Positions 31,901-47,300 are shown, numbered from the stretch's first letter. The stretch: DNA of 64,000 nt from Bursaphelenchus xylophilus (GCA_904066235.2 CAJFCV020000001.1:10597291-10661290), one strand, 5' to 3'. The notes: generated from the sequence alone by a model not told the origin. Numbers and translations are program-made.

Positions 31901-34900
31901 TATGTCTTGTCATTTCACTCCGTCATCACTAATTCACTTTTTTTAAAACCGGTGTCTAGTATAATATAAGAGTTTTTCGCCCAGTGTCGGCGTAATTTGA
32001 TTGCAAAAGAGCTGAAACTTGCCATGCTAAAATCTCAGGCGATTAGCTTTCGAATGGTGTATGTCTTGTCAATTCACTCCGTCATCACTAATTCACTTTT
32101 TTTAAAACCGGTGTCTAGTATAATATAAGAGTTTTTCGCATAGTGTCAGCGCAATTTGATTCCAAAAAAGCTGAAACTTGCCATGCTAAAATCTCAGGCG
32201 ATTAGCTTTCGAACGGTGTATGTCTTGTCATTTCACTCCGTCATCACTAATTCACTTTTTTTAAAACCGGTGTCTAGTATAATATAAGAGTTTTTCGCCC
32301 AGTGTCGGCGTAATTTGATTGCAAAAGAGCTGAAACTTGCCATGCTAAAATCTCAGGCGATTAGCTTTCGAATGGTGTATGTCTTGTCAATTCACTCCGT
32401 CATCACTAATTCACTTTTTTTAAAACCGGTGTCTAGTATAATATAAGAGTTTTTCGCATAGTGTCAGCGCAATTTGATTCCAAAAAAGCTGAAACTTGCC
32501 ACGCTAAAATCTCAGGCGATTGGCTTTCGAATGGTGTATGTCTTGTCATTTCACTCCGTCATCACTAATTCACTTTTTTTTAAAACCGGTGTCTAGTATA
32601 ATATAAGAGTTTTTCGCCCAGTGTCGGCGTAATTTGATTGCAAAAGAGCTGAAACTTGCCATGCTAAAATCTCAGGCGATTAGCTTTCGAATGGTGTATG
32701 TCTTGTCATTTCACTCCGTCATCACTAATTCACTTTTTTTAAAACCGGTGTCTAGTATAATATCAGAGTTTTTCGCCCAGTGTCGGCGTAATTTGATTGC
32801 AAAAGAGCTGAAACTTGCCACGCTAAAATCCCAGGCGATTAGCTTTCGAATGGTGTATGTCTTGTCAATTCACTCCGTCATCACTAATTCACTTTTTTTA
32901 AAACCGGTGTCTAGTATAATATAAGAGTTTTTCGCCCAGTGTCGGCGCAATTTGATTCCAAAAAAGCTGAAACTTGCCATGCTAAAATCTCAGGCGATTA
33001 GCTTTCGAATGGTGTATGTCTTGTCATTTCACTCCGTCATCACTAATTCACTTTTTTTAAAACCGGTGTCTAGTATAATATAAGAGTTTTTCGCCCAGTG
33101 TCGGCGCAATTTGATTCCAAAAAAGCTGAAACTTGCCACGCTAAAATCTCAGGCGATTAGCTTTCGAATGGTGTATGTCTTGTCAATTCACTCCGTCATC
33201 ACTAATTCACTTTTTTTAAAACCGGTGTCTAGTATAATATCAGAGTTTTTCGCCCAGTGTCGGCGTAATTTGATTGCAAAAGAGCTGAAACTTGCCACGC
33301 TAAAATCCCAGGCGATTAGCTTTCGAATGGTGTATGTCTTGTCAATTCACTCCGTCATCACTAATTCACTTTTTTTAAAACCGGTGTCTAGTATAATATC
33401 AGAGTTTTTCGCCCAGTGTCGGCGTAATTTGATTGCAAAAAAGCTGAAACTTGCCATGCTAAAATCTCAGGCGATTAGCTTTCGAATGGTGTATGTCTTG
33501 TCATTTCACTCCGTCATCACTAATTCACTTTTTTTAAAACCGGTGTCTAGTATAATATAAGAGTTTTTCGCCCAGTGTCGGCGCAATTTGATTCCAAAAA
33601 AGCTGAAACTTGCCATGCTAAAATCTCAGGCGATTAGCTTTCGAATGGTGTATGTCTTGTCATTTCACTCCGTCATCACTAATTCACTTTTTTTAAAACC
33701 GGTGTCTAGTATAATATAAGAGTTTTTCGCATAGTGTCAGCGCAATTTGATTCCAAAAAAGCTGAAACTTGCCACGCTAAAATCTCAGGCGATTAGCTTT
33801 CGAATGGTGTATGTCTTGTCAATTCACTCCGTCATCACTAATTCACTTTTTTTAAAACCTGTGTCTAGTATAATATAAGAGTTTTTCGCCCAGTGTCGGC
33901 GCAATTTGATTCCAAAAAAGCTGAAACTTGCCATGCTAAAATCTCAGGCGATTAGCTTTCGAATGGTGTATGTCTTGTCATTTCACTCCGTCATCACTAA
34001 TTCACTTTTTTTAAAACCGGTGTCTAGTATAATATAAGAGTTTTTCGCCCAGTGTCGGCGCAATTTGATTCCAAAAAAGCTGAAACTTGCCATGCTAAAA
34101 TGTCAGGCGATTAGCTTTCGAATGGTGTATGTCTTGTCATTTCACTCCGTCATCACTAATTCACTTTTTTTAAAACCGGTGTCTAGTATAATATAAGAGT
34201 TTTTCGCCCAGTGTCGGCGTAATTTGATTCCAAAAAAGCTGAAACTTGCCATGCTAAAATCTTAGGCGATTAGCTTTCGAATGGTGTATGTCTTGTCATT
34301 TCACTCCGTCATCGCTAATTCACTTTTTTTAAAACCGGTGTCTAGCATAATATAAGAGTTTTTCGCCCAGTGTCGGCGCAATTTGATTCCAAAAAAGCTG
34401 AAACTTGCCATGCTAAAATCTCAGGCGATTAGCTTTCGAATGGTGTATGTCTTGTCAATTCACTCCGTCATCACTAATTCACTTTTTTTAAAACCGGTGT
34501 CTAGTATAATATAAGAGTTTTTCGCCCAGTGTCGGCGCAATTTGATTCCAAAAAAGCTGAAACTTGCCATGCTAAAATGTCAGGCGATTAGCTTTCGAAT
34601 GGTGTATGTCTTGTCATTTCACTCCGTCATCACTAATTCACTTTTTTTTAAAACCTGTGTCTAGTATAATATAAGAGTTTTTCGCCCAGTGTCGGCGCAA
34701 TTTGATTCCAAAAAAGCTGAAACTTGCCATGCTAAAATCTCAGGCGATTAGCTTTCGAATGGTGTATGTCTTGTCATTTCACTCCGTCATCACTAATTCA
34801 CTTTTTTTTAAAACCGGTGTCTAGTATAATATAAGAGTTTTTCGCCCAGTGTCGGCGCAATTTGATTCCAAAAAAGCTGAAACTTGCCATGCTAAAATGT

Positions 34901-37900
34901 CAGGCGATTAGCTTTCGAATGGTGTATGTCTTGTCATTTCACTCCGTCATCACTAATTCACTTTTTTTAAAACCGGTGTCTAGTATAATATAAGAGTTTT
35001 TCGCCCAGTGTCGGCGTAATTTGATTCCAAAAAAGCTGAAACTTGCCATGCTAAAATCTTAGGCGATTAGCTTTCGAATGGTGTATGTCTTGTCATTTCA
35101 CTCCGTCATCGCTAATTCACTTTTTTTTAAAACCGGTGTCTAGTATAATATAAGAGTTTTTCGCCCAGTGTCGGCGCAATTTGATTCCAAAAAAGCTGAA
35201 ACTTGCCATGCTAAAATCTCAGGCGATTAGCTTTCGAATGGTGTATGTCTTGTCAATTCACTCCGTCATCACTAATTCACTTTTTTTAAAACCGGTGTCT
35301 AGTATAATATAAGAGTTTTTCGCCCAGTGTCGGCGCAATTTGATTCCAAAAAAGCTGAAACTTGCCATGCTAAAATCTCAGGCGATTAGCTTTCGAATGG
35401 TGTATGTCTTGTCATTTCACTCCGTCATCACTAATTCACTTTTTTTAAAACCGGTGTCTAGTATAATATAAGAGTTTTTCGCATAGTGTCAGCGCAATTT
35501 GATTCCAAAAAAGCTGAAACTTGCCACGCTAAAATCTCAGGCGATTAGCTTTCGAATGGTGTATGTCTTGTCAATTCACTCCGTCATCACTAATTCACTT
35601 TTTTTAAAACCTGTGTCTAGTATAATATAAGAGTTTTTCGCCCAGTGTCGGCGCAATTTGATTCCAAAAAAGCTGAAACTTGCCATGCTAAAATCTCAGG
35701 CGATTAGCTTTCGAATGGTGTATGTCTTGTCATTTCACTCCGTCATCACTAATTCACTTTTTTTAAAACCGGTGTCTAGTATAATATAAGAGTTTTTCGC
35801 CCAGTGTCGGCGCAATTTGATTCCAAAAAAGCTGAAACTTGCCATGCTAAAATGTCAGGCGATTAGCTTTCGAATGGTGTATGTCTTGTCATTTCACTCC
35901 GTCATCACTAATTCACTTTTTTTAAAACCGGTGTCTAGTATAATATAAGAGTTTTTCGCCCAGTGTCGGCGTAATTTGATTCCAAAAAAGCTGAAACTTG
36001 CCATGCTAAAATCTTAGGCGATTAGCTTTCGAATGGTGTATGTCTTGTCATTTCACTCCGTCATCACTAATTCACTTTTTTTAAAACCGGTGTCTAGTAT
36101 AATATAAGAGTTTTTCGCCCAGTGTCGGCGCAATTTGATTCCAAAAAAGCTGAAACTTGCCATGCTAAAATCTCAGGCGATTAGCTTTCGAATGGTGTAT
36201 GTCTTGTCAATTCACTCCGTCATCACTAATTCACTTTTTTTAAAACCGGTGTCTAGTATAATATAAGAGTTTTTCGCCCAGTGTCGGCGCAATTTGATTC
36301 CAAAAAAGCTGAAACTTGCCACGCTAAAATCTCAGGCGATTAGCTTTCGAATGGTGTATGTCTTGTCAATTCACTCCGTCATCACTAATTCACTTTTTTT
36401 AAAACCGGTGTCTAGTATAATATAAGAGTTTTTCGCCCAGTGTCGGCGCAATTTGATTCCAAAAAAGCTGAAACTTGCCACGCTAAAATCTCAGGCGATT
36501 AGCTTTCGAATGGTGTATGTCTTGTCAATTCACTCCGTCATCACTAATTCACTTTTTTTAAAACCGGTGTCTAGTATAATATCAGAGTTTTTCGCCCAGT
36601 GTCGGCGTAATTTGATTGCAAAAGAGCTGAAACTTGCCACGCTAAAATCCCAGGCGATTAGCTTTCGAATGGTGTATGTCTTGTCAATTCACTCCGTCAT
36701 CACTAATTCACTTTTTTTAAAACCGGTGTCTAGTATAATATCAGAGTTTTTCGCCCAGTGTCGGCGTAATTTGATTGCAAAAAAGCTGAAACTTGCCATG
36801 CTAAAATCTCAGGCGATTAGCTTTCGAATGGTGTATGTCTTGTCATTTCACTCCGTCATCACTAATTCACTTTTTTTAAAACCGGTGTCTAGTATAATAT
36901 AAGAGTTTTTCGCCCAGTGTCGGCGCAATTTGATTCCAAAAAAGCTGAAACTTGCCATGCTAAAATCTCAGGCGATTAGCTTTCGAATGGTGTATGTCTT
37001 GTCATTTCACTCCGTCATCACTAATTCACTTTTTTTTAAAACCGGTGTCTAGTATAATATAAGAGTTTTTCGCATAGTGTCAGCGCAATTTGATTCCAAA
37101 AAAGCTGAAACTTGCCACGCTAAAATCTCAGGCGATTAGCTTTCGAATGGTGTATGTCTTGTCAATTCACTCCGTCATCACTAATTCACTTTTTTTAAAA
37201 CCTGTGTCTAGTATAATATAAGAGTTTTTCGCCCAGTGTCGGCGCAATTTGATTCCAAAAAAGCTGAAACTTGCCATGCTAAAATCTCAGGCGATTAGCT
37301 TTCGAATGGTGTATGTCTTGTCATTTCACTCCGTCATCACTAATTCACTTTTTTTAAAACCGGTGTCTAGTATAATATAAGAGTTTTTCGCCCAGTGTCG
37401 GCGCAATTTGATTCCAAAAAAGCTGAAACTTGCCATGCTAAAATGTCAGGCGATTAGCTTTCGAATGGTGTATGTCTTGTCATTTCACTCCGTCATCACT
37501 AATTCACTTTTTTTAAAACCGGTGTCTAGTATAATATAAGAGTTTTTCGCCCAGTGTCGGCGTAATTTGATTCCAAAAAAGCTGAAACTTGCCATGCTAA
37601 AATCTTAGGCGATTAGCTTTCGAATGGTGTATGTCTTGTCATTTCACTCCGTCATCACTAATTCACTTTTTTTAAAACCGGTGTCTAGTATAATATAAGA
37701 GTTTTTCGCCCAGTGTCGGCGCAATTTGATTCCAAAAAAGCTGAAACTTGCCATGCTAAAATCTCAGGCGATTAGCTTTCGAATGGTGTATGTCTTGTCA
37801 ATTCACTCCGTCATCACTAATTCACTTTTTTTAAAACCGGTGTCTAGTATAATATAAGAGTTTTTCGCCCAGTGTCGGCGCAATTTGATTCCAAAAAAGC

Positions 37901-38300
37901 TGAAACTTGCCACGCTAAAATCTCAGGCGATTAGCTTTCGAATGGTGTATGTCTTGTCAATTCACTCCGTCATCACTAATTCACTTTTTTTAAAACCGGT
38001 GTCTAGTATAATATAAGAGTTTTTCGCCCAGTGTCGGCGCAATTTGATTCCAAAAAAGCTGAAACTTGCCACGCTAAAATCTCAGGCGATTAGCTTTCGA
38101 ATGGTGTATGTCTTGTCATTTCACTCCGTCATCACTAATTCACTTTTTTTAAAACCGGTGTCTAGTATAATATAAGAGTTTTTCGCCCAGTGTCGGCGCA
38201 ATTTGATTCCAAAAAAGCTGAAACTTGCCATGCTAAAATCTCAGGCGATTAGCTTTCGAATGGTGTATGTCTTGTCATTTCACTCCGTCATCACTAATTC
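28915..38300 (+). repeat. Satellite zone 2: AATATAAGAG / GCGCAATTTGATTCC variant with multi-monomer blocks
   Basis: Most monomers here carry AATATAAGAG (instead of AATATCAGAG), GGCGCAATTTGATTCC and TTGTCATTTCAC. A marker series, CGCATAGTGTCAGCG, then AAACCTGTGTCTAG, then AAAATGTCAGGCG, then AAAATCTTAGGCG, recurs: the CTTAGG mark stands at 34261, 35058, 36013 and 37603, i.e. 797, 955 and 1590 bp apart (5, 6 and 10 monomers). The coding-frame block at 33111-33560 recurs at 36453-36902, 3342 bp (21 monomers) away. Confidence 0.75.
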
Positions 38301-41300
38301 ACTTTTTTTTAAAACCGGTGTCTAGTATAATATCAGAGTTTTTCGCCCAGTGTCGGCTTAGTTTGATTGCAAAAGAGCTGAAACTTGCCATGCTAAAATC
38401 TCAGGCGATTAGCTTTCGAATGGTGTATGTCGTGTCAATTCACTCCTTCATCACTAATTCACTTTTTTTAAAACCGGTGTCTAGTATAATATCAGAGTTT
38501 TTCGCCCAGTGTCGGCGTAATTTGATTCCAAAAAGGCTGAAACTTGCCACGCTAAAATCTCAGGCGATTAGCTTTCGAATGGTGTATGTCTTGTCAATTC
38601 ACTCTGTCATCACTAATTCACTTTTTTTAAAACCGGTGTCTAGTATAATATCAGAGTTTTTCGCCCAGTGTCGGCTTAGTTTGATTGCAAAAGAGCTGAA
38701 ACTTGCCATGCTAAAATATCAGGCGATTAGCTTTCGAATGGTGTATGTCTTGTCAATTCACTCTGTCATCACTAATTCACTTTTTTTAAAACCGGTGTCT
38801 AGTATAATATAAGAGTTTTTCGCCCAGTGTCGGCGTAATTTGATTGCAAAAGAGCTGAAACTTGCCACGCTAAAATCCCAGGCGATTAGCTTTCGAATGG
38901 TGTATGTCTTGTCAATTCACTCTGTCATCACTAATTCACTTTTTTTTAAAACCGGTGTCTAGTATAATATCAGAGTTTTTCGCCCAGTGTCGGCTTAGTT
39001 TGATTGCAAAAGAGCTGAAACTTGCCATGCTAAAATATCAGGCGATTAGCTTTCGAATGGTGTATGTCTTGTCAATTCACTCCGTCATCACTAATTCACT
39101 TTTTTTTTAAACCGGTGTCTAGTATAATATCAGAGTTTTTCGCCCAGTGTCGGCGTAATTTGATTGCAAAAGAGCTGAAACTTGCCACGCTAAAATCCCA
39201 GGCGATTAGCTTTCGAATGGTGTATGTCTTGTCAATTCACTCCGTCATCACTAATTCACTTTTTTTAAAACCGGTGTCTAGTATAATATAAGAGTTTTTC
39301 GCCCAGTGTCGGCGCAATTTGATTCCAAAAAAGCTGAAACTTGCCATGCTAAAATCTCAGGCGATTAGCTTTCGAATGGTGTATGTATTGTCAATTCACT
39401 CCGTCATCACTAATTCACTTTTTTTTTAAACCGGTGTCTAGTATAATATAAGAGTTTTTCGCCCAGTGTCGGCGTAATTTGATTCCAAAAAAGCTGAAAC
39501 TTGCCATGCTAAAATCTCAGGCGATTAGCTTTCGAATGGTGTATGTCTTGTCATTTCACTCCGTCATCACTAATTCACTTTTTTTAAACCGGTGTCTAGT
39601 ATAATATAAGAGTTTTTCGCCCAGTGTCGGCGCAATTTGATTCCAAAAAAGCTGAAACTTGCCATGCTAAAATGTCAGGCGATTAGCTTTCGAATGGTGT
39701 ATGTCTTGTCATTTCACTCCGTCATCACTAATTCACTTTTTTTTAAAACCGGTGTCTAGTATAATATAAGAGTTTTTCGCCCAGTGTCGGCGTAATTTGA
39801 TTGCAAAAGAGCTGAAACTTGCCATGCTAAAATCTCAGGCGATTAGCTTTCGAATGGTGTATGTCTTGTCAATTCACTCCGTCATCACTAATTCACTTTT
39901 TTTTAAAACCGGTGTCTAGTATAATATAAGAGTTTTTCGCATAGTGTCAGCGCAATTTGATTCCAAAAAAGCTGAAACTTGCCACGCTAAAATCTCAGGC
40001 GATTAGCTTTCGAATGGTGTATGTATTGTCAATTCACTCCGTCATCACTAATTCACTTTTTTTAAAACCGGTGTCTAGTATAATATCAGAGTTTTTCGCC
40101 CAGTGTCGGCGTAATTTAATTCCAAAAAAGCTGAAACTTGCCATGCTAAAATCTCAGGCGATTAGCTTTCGAATGGTGTATGTATTGTCAATTCACTCCG
40201 TCATCACTAATTCACTTTTTTTAAAACCGGTGTCTAGTATAATATAAGAGTTTTTCGCCCAGTGTCGGCGTAATTTGATTGCAAAAGAGCTGAAACTTGC
40301 CATGCTAAAATCTCAGGCGATTAGCTTTCGAATGGTGTATGTATTGTCAATTCACTCCGTCATCACTAATTCACTTTTTTTAAAACCGGTGTCTAGTATA
40401 ATATCAGAGTTTTTCGCCCAGTGTCGGCGTAATTTAATTCCAAAAAAGCTGAAACTTGCCATGCTAAAATCTCAGGCGATTAGCTTTCGAATGGTGTATG
40501 TATTGTCAATTCACTCCGTCATCACTAATTCACTTTTTTTTAAACCGGTGTCTAGTATAATATCAGAGTTTTTCGCCCAGTGTCGGCGTAATTTGATTGC
40601 AAAAGAGCTGAAACTTGCCATGCTAAAATCTCAGGCGATTAGCTGTCGAATGGTGTATGTCTTGTCAATTCACTCCGTCATCACTAATTCACTTTTTTTT
40701 AAACCGGTGTCTAGTATAATATCAGAGTTTTTCGCCCAGTGTCGGCGTAATTTGATTGCAAAAGAGCTGAAACTTGCCATGCTAAAATCTCAGGCGATTA
40801 GCTTTCGAATGGTGTATGTCTTGTCAATTCACTCCGTCATCACTAATTCACTTTTTTTTAAACCGGTGTCTAGTATAATATCAGAGTTTTTCGCCCAGTG
40901 TCGGCGTAATTTGATTCCAAAAAAGCTGAAACTTGCCACGCTAAAATCTCAGGCGATTAGCTTTCGAATGGTGTATGTGTTGTCAATTCACTCCGTCATC
41001 ACTAATTCACTTTTTTTAAAACCGGTGTCTAGTATAATATCAGAGTTTTTCGCCCAGTGTCGGCGTAATTTGATTGCAAAAGAGCTGAAACTTGCCATGC
41101 TAAAATCTCAGGCGATTAGCTTTCGAATGGTGTATGTCTTGTCAATTCACTCCGTCATCACTAATTCACTTTTTTTTAAACCGGTGTCTAGTATAATATC
41201 AGAGTTTTTCGCCCAGTGTCGGCGTAATTTGATTGCAAAAGAGCTGAAACTTGCCATGCTAAAATCTCAGGCGATTAGCTTTCGAATGGTGTATGTATTG

Positions 41301-44300
41301 TCAATTCACTCCGTCATCACTAATTCACTTTTTTTTAAACCGGTGTCTAGTATAATATCAGAGTTTTTCGCCCAGTGTCGGCGTAATTTGATTGCAAAAG
41401 AGCTGAAACTTGCCATGCTAAAATCTCAGGCGATTAGCTGTCGAATGGTGTATGTCTTGTCAATTCACTCCGTCATCACTAATTCACTTTTTTTAAACCG
41501 GTGTCTAGTATAATATCAGAGTTTTTCGCCCAGTGTCGGCGTAATTTGATTGCAAAAGAGCTGAAACTTGCCATGCTAAAATCTCAGGCGATTAGCTTTC
41601 GAATGGTGTATGTCTTGTCAATTCACTCCGTCATCACTAATTCACTTTTTTTAAACCGGTGTCTAGTATAATATCAGAGTTTTTCGCCCAGTGTCGGCGT
41701 AATTTGATTCCAAAAAAGCTGAAACTTGCCACGCTAAAATCTCAGGCGATTAGCTTTCGAATGGTGTATGTGTTGTCAATTCACTCCGTCATCACTAATT
41801 CACTTTTTTTAAAACCGGTGTCTAGTATAATATCAGAGTTTTTCGCCCAGTGTCGGCGTAATTTGATTGCAAAAGAGCTGAAACTTGCCATGCTAAAATC
41901 TCAGGCGATTAGCTTTCGAATGGTGTATGTATTGTCAATTCACTCCGTCATCACTAATTCACTTTTTTTTAAACCGGTGTCTAGTATAATATCAGAGTTT
42001 TTCGCCCAGTGTCGGCGTAATTTGATTGCAAAAGAGCTGAAACTTGCCATGCTAAAATCTCAGGCGATTAGCTTTCGAATGGTGTATGTCTTGTCAATTC
42101 ACTCCGTCATCACTAATTCACTTTTTTTAAAACTGGTGTCTAGTATAATATCAGAGTTTTTCGCCCAGTGTCGGCGTAATTTGATTGCAAAAGAGCTGAA
42201 ACTTGCCATGCTAAAATCTCAGGCGATTAGCTTTCGAATGGTGTATGTGTTGTCAATTCACTCCGTCATCACTAATTCACTTTTTTTAAAACCGGTGTCT
42301 AGTATAATATCAGAGTTTTTCGCCCAGTGTCGGCGTAATTTGATTGCAAAAGAGCTGAAACTTGCCATGCTAAAATCTCAGGCGATTAGCTTTCGAATGG
42401 TGTATGTCTTGTCAATTCACTCCGTCATCACTAATTCACTTTTTTTAAACCGGTGTCTAGTATAATATCAGAGTTTTTCGCCCAGTGTCGGCGTAATTTG
42501 ATTGCAAAAGAGCTGAAACTTGCCATGCTAAAATCTCAGGCGATTAGCTTTCGAATGGTGTATGTCTTGTCAATTCACTCCGTCATCACTAATTCACTTT
42601 TTTTTAAACCGGTGTCTAGTATAATATCAGAGTTTTTCGCCCAGTGTCGGCGTAATTTGATTGCAAAAGAGCTGAAACTTGCCATGCTAAGATCTCAGGC
42701 GATTAGCTTTCGAATGGTGTATGTCTTGTCAATTCACTCCGTCATCACTAATTCACTTTTTTTTAAACCGGTGTCTAGTATAATATCAGAGTTTTTCGCC
42801 CAGTGTCGGCGTAATTTGATTGCAAAAGAGCTGAAACTTGCCATGCTAAAATCTCAGGCGATTAGCTTTCGAATGGTGTATGTCTTGTCAATTCACTCCG
42901 TCATCACTAATTCACTTTTTTTAAACCGGTGTCTAGTATAATATCAGAGTTTTTCGCCCAGTGTCGGCGTAATTTGATTGCAAAAGAGCTGAAACTTGCC
43001 ATGCTAAAATCTCAGGCGATTAGCTTTCGAATGGTGTATGTCTTGTCAATTCACTCCGTCGTCACTGATTCACTTTTTTTTAAAACCGGTGTCTAGTATA
43101 ATATCAGAGTTTTTCGCCCAGTGTCGGCGTAATTTGATTGCAAAAGAGCTGAAACTTGCCATGCTAAAATCTCAGGCGATTAGCTTTCGAATGGTGTATG
43201 TGTTGTCAATTCACTCCGTCATCACTAATTCACTTTTTTTAAAACCGGTGTCTAGTATAATATCAGAGTTTTTCGCCCAGTGTCGGCGTAATTTGATTGC
43301 AAAAGAGCTGAAACTTGCCATGCTAAAATCTCAGGCGATTAGCTTTCGAATGGTGTATGTGTTGTCAATTCACTCCGTCATCACTAATTCACTTTTTTTA
43401 AAACCGGTGTCTAGTATAATATCAGAGTTTTTCGCCCAGTGTCGGCGTAATTTGATTGCAAAAGAGCTGAAACTTGCCATGCTAAAATCTCAGGCGATTA
43501 GCTTTCGAATGGTGTATGTCTTGTCAATTCACTCCGTCGTCACTAATTCACTTTTTTTAAAACCGGTGTCTAGTATAATATAAGAGTTTTTCGCCCAGTG
43601 TCGGCGTAATTTGATTGCAAAAGAGCTGAAACTTGCCATGCTAAAATCTCAGGCGATTAGCTTTCGAATGGTGTATGTCTTGTCAATTCACTCCGTCATC
43701 ACTAATTCACTTTTTTTTAAACCGGTGTCTAGTATAATATCAGAGTTTTTCGCCCAGTGTCGGCGTAATTTGATTGCAAAAGAGCTGAAACTTGCCATGC
43801 TAAAATCTCAGGCGATTAGCTTTCGAATGGTGTATGTCTTGTCAATTCACTCCGTCATCACTAATTCACTTTTTTTAAACCGGTGTCTAGTATAATATCA
43901 GAGTTTTTCGCCCAGTGTCGGCGTAATTTGATTGCAAAAGAGCTGAAACTTGCCATGCTAAGATCTCAGGCGATTAGCTTTCGAATGGTGTATGTATTGT
44001 CAATTCACTCCGTCGTCACTAATTCACTTTTTTTTAAAACCGGTGTCTAGTATAATATCAGAGTCTTTCGCCCAGTGTCGGCGCAATTTGATTCCAAAAA
44101 AGCTGAAACTTGCCATGCTAAAATCTCAGGCGATTAGCTTTCGAATGGTGTATGTCTTGTCAATTCACTCCGTCATCACTAATTCACTTTTTTTTAAACC
44201 GGTGTCTAGTATAATATCAGAGTTTTTCGCCCAGTGTCGGCGTAATTTGATTCCAAAAAAGCTGAAACTTGCCATGCTAAAATCTCAGGCGATTAGCTTT

Positions 44301-47300
44301 CGAATGGTGTATGTCTTGTCAATTCACTCCGTCGTCACTGATTCACTTTTTTTTAAAACCGGTGTCTAGTATAATATCAGAGTTTTTCGCCCAGTGTCGG
44401 CGTAATTTGATTGCAAAAGAGCTGAAACTTGCCATGCTAAAATCTCAGGCGATTAGCTTTCGAATGGTGTATGTCTTGTCAATTCACTCCGTCATCACTA
44501 ATTCACTTTTTTTTAAACCGGTGTCTAGTATAATATCAGAGTTTTTCGCCCAGTGTCGGCGTAATTTGATTGCAAAAGAGCTGAAACTTGCCATGCTAAG
44601 ATCTCAGGCGATTAGCTTTCGAATGGTGTATGTATTGTCAATTCACTCCGTCGTCACTAATTCACTTTTTTTAAAACCGGTGTCTAGTATAATATCAGAG
44701 TCTTTCGCCCAGTGTCGGCGCAATTTGATTCCAAAAAAGCTGAAACTTGCCATGCTAAAATCTCAGGCGATTAGCTTTCGAATGGTGTATGTCTTGTCAA
44801 TTCACTCCGTCATCACTAATTCACTTTTTTTAAACCGGTGTCTAGTATAATATCAGAGTTTTTCGCCCAGTGTCGGCGTAATTTGATTCCAAAAAAGCTG
44901 AAACTTGCCATGCTAAAATCTCAGGCGATTAGCTTTCGAATGGTGTATGTCTTGTCAATTCACTCCGTCGTCACTGATTCACTTTTTTTTAAAACCGGTG
45001 TCTAGTATAATATCAGAGTTTTTCGCCCAGTGTCGGCGTAATTTGATTGCAAAAGAGCTGAAACTTGCCATGCTAAAATCTCAGGCGATTAGCTTTCGAA
45101 TGGTGTATGTGTTGTCAATTCACTCCGTCATCACTAATTCACTTTTTTTAAAACCGGTGTCTAGTATAATATCAGAGTTTTTCGCCCAGTGTCGGCGTAA
45201 TTTGATTGCAAAAGAGCTGAAACTTGCCATGCTAAAATCTCAGGCGATTAGCTTTCGAATGGTGTATGTGTTGTCAATTCACTCCGTCATCACTAATTCA
45301 CTTTTTTTAAAACCGGTGTCTAGTATAATATCAGAGTTTTTCGCCCAGTGTCGGCGTAATTTGATTGCAAAAGAGCTGAAACTTGCCATGCTAAAATCTC
45401 AGGCGATTAGCTTTCGAATGGTGTATGTCTTGTCAATTCACTCCGTCGTCACTAATTCACTTTTTTTAAAACCGGTGTCTAGTATAATATCAGAGTCTTT
45501 CGCCCAGTGTCGGCGCAATTTGATTCCAAAAAAGCTGAAACTTGCCATGCTAAAATCTCAGGCGATTAGCTTTCGAATGGTGTATGTCTTGTCAATTCAC
45601 TCCGTCATCACTAATTCACTTTTTTTTAAACCGGTGTCTAGTATAATATCAGAGTTTTTCGCCCAGTGTCGGCGTAATTTGATTGCAAAAGAGCTGAAAC
45701 TTGCCATGCTAAAATCTCAGGCGATTAGCTTTCGAATGGTGTATGTCTTGTCAATTCACTCCGTCATCACTAATTCACTTTTTTTTAAACCGGTGTCTAG
45801 TATAATATCAGAGTTTTTCGCCCAGTGTCGGCGTAATTTGATCGCAAAAGAGCTGAAACTTGCCATGCTAAAATCTCAGGCGATTAGCTTTCGAATGGTG
45901 TATGTCTTGTCAATTCACTCCGTCGTCACTAATTCACTTTTTTTAAAACCGGTGTCTAGTATAATATCAGAGTTTTTCGCCCAGTGTCGGCGTAATTTGA
46001 TTGCAAAAGAGCTGAAACTTGCCATGCTAAAATCTCAGGCGATTAGCTTTCGAATGGTGTATGTCTTGTCAATTCACTCCGTCATCACTAATTCACTTTT
46101 TTTTAAACCGGTGTCTAGTATAATATCAGAGTTTTTCGCCCAGTGTCGGCGTAATTTGATTGCAAAAGAGCTGAAACTTGCCATGCTAAAATCTCAGGCG
46201 ATTAGCTTTCGAATGTTGTATGTCTTGTCAATTCACTCCGTCATCACTAATTCACTTTTTTTTAAACCGGTGTCTAGTATAATATCAGAGTTTTTCGCCC
46301 AGTGTCGGCGTAATTTGATTGCAAAAGAGCTGAAACTTGCCATGCTAAAATCTCAGGCGATTAGCTTTCGAATGGTGTATGTCTTGTCAATTCACTCCGT
46401 CATCACTAATTCACTTTTTTTAAACCGGTGTCTAGTATAATATCAGAGTTTTTCGCCCAGTGTCGGCGTAATTTGATCGCAAAAGAGCTGAAACTTGCCA
46501 TGCTAAAATCTCAGGCGATTAGCTTTCGAATGGTGTATGTCTTGTCAATTCACTCCGTCGTCACTAATTCACTTTTTTTAAAACCGGTGTCTAGTATAAT
46601 ATCAGAGTTTTTCGCCCAGTGTCGGCGTAATTTGATTGCAAAAGAGCTGAAACTTGCCACGCTAAAATCTCAGGCGATTAGCTTTCGAATGGTGTATGTG
46701 TTGTCAATTCACTCCGTCGTCACTAATTCACTTTTTTTAAAACCGGTGTCTAGTATAATATCAGAGTTTTTCGCCCAGTGTCGGCGTAATTTGATTGCAA
46801 AAGAGCTGAAACTTGCCATGCTAAAATCTCAGGCGATTAGCTTTCGAATGGTGTATGTGTTGTCAATTCACTCCGTCATCACTAATTCACTTTTTTTAAA
46901 ACCGGTGTCTAGTATAATATCAGAGTTTTTCGCCCAGTGTCGGCGTAATTTGATTGCAAAAGAGCTGAAACTTGCCATGCTAAAATCTCAGGCGATTAGC
47001 TTTCGAATGGTGTATGTCTTGTCAATTCACTCCGTCGTCACTAATTCACTTTTTTTAAAACCGGTGTCTAGTATAATATCAGAGTCTTTCGCCCAGTGTC
47101 GGCGCAATTTGATTCCAAAAAAGCTGAAACTTGCCATGCTAAAATCTCAGGCGATTAGCTTTCGAATGGTGTATGTCTTGTCAATTCACTCCGTCGTCAC
47201 TAATTCACTTTTTTTAAAACCGGTGTCTAGTATAATATCAGAGTTTTTCGCCCAGTGTCGGCGTAATTTGATTGCAAAAGAGCTGAAACTTGCCACGCTA

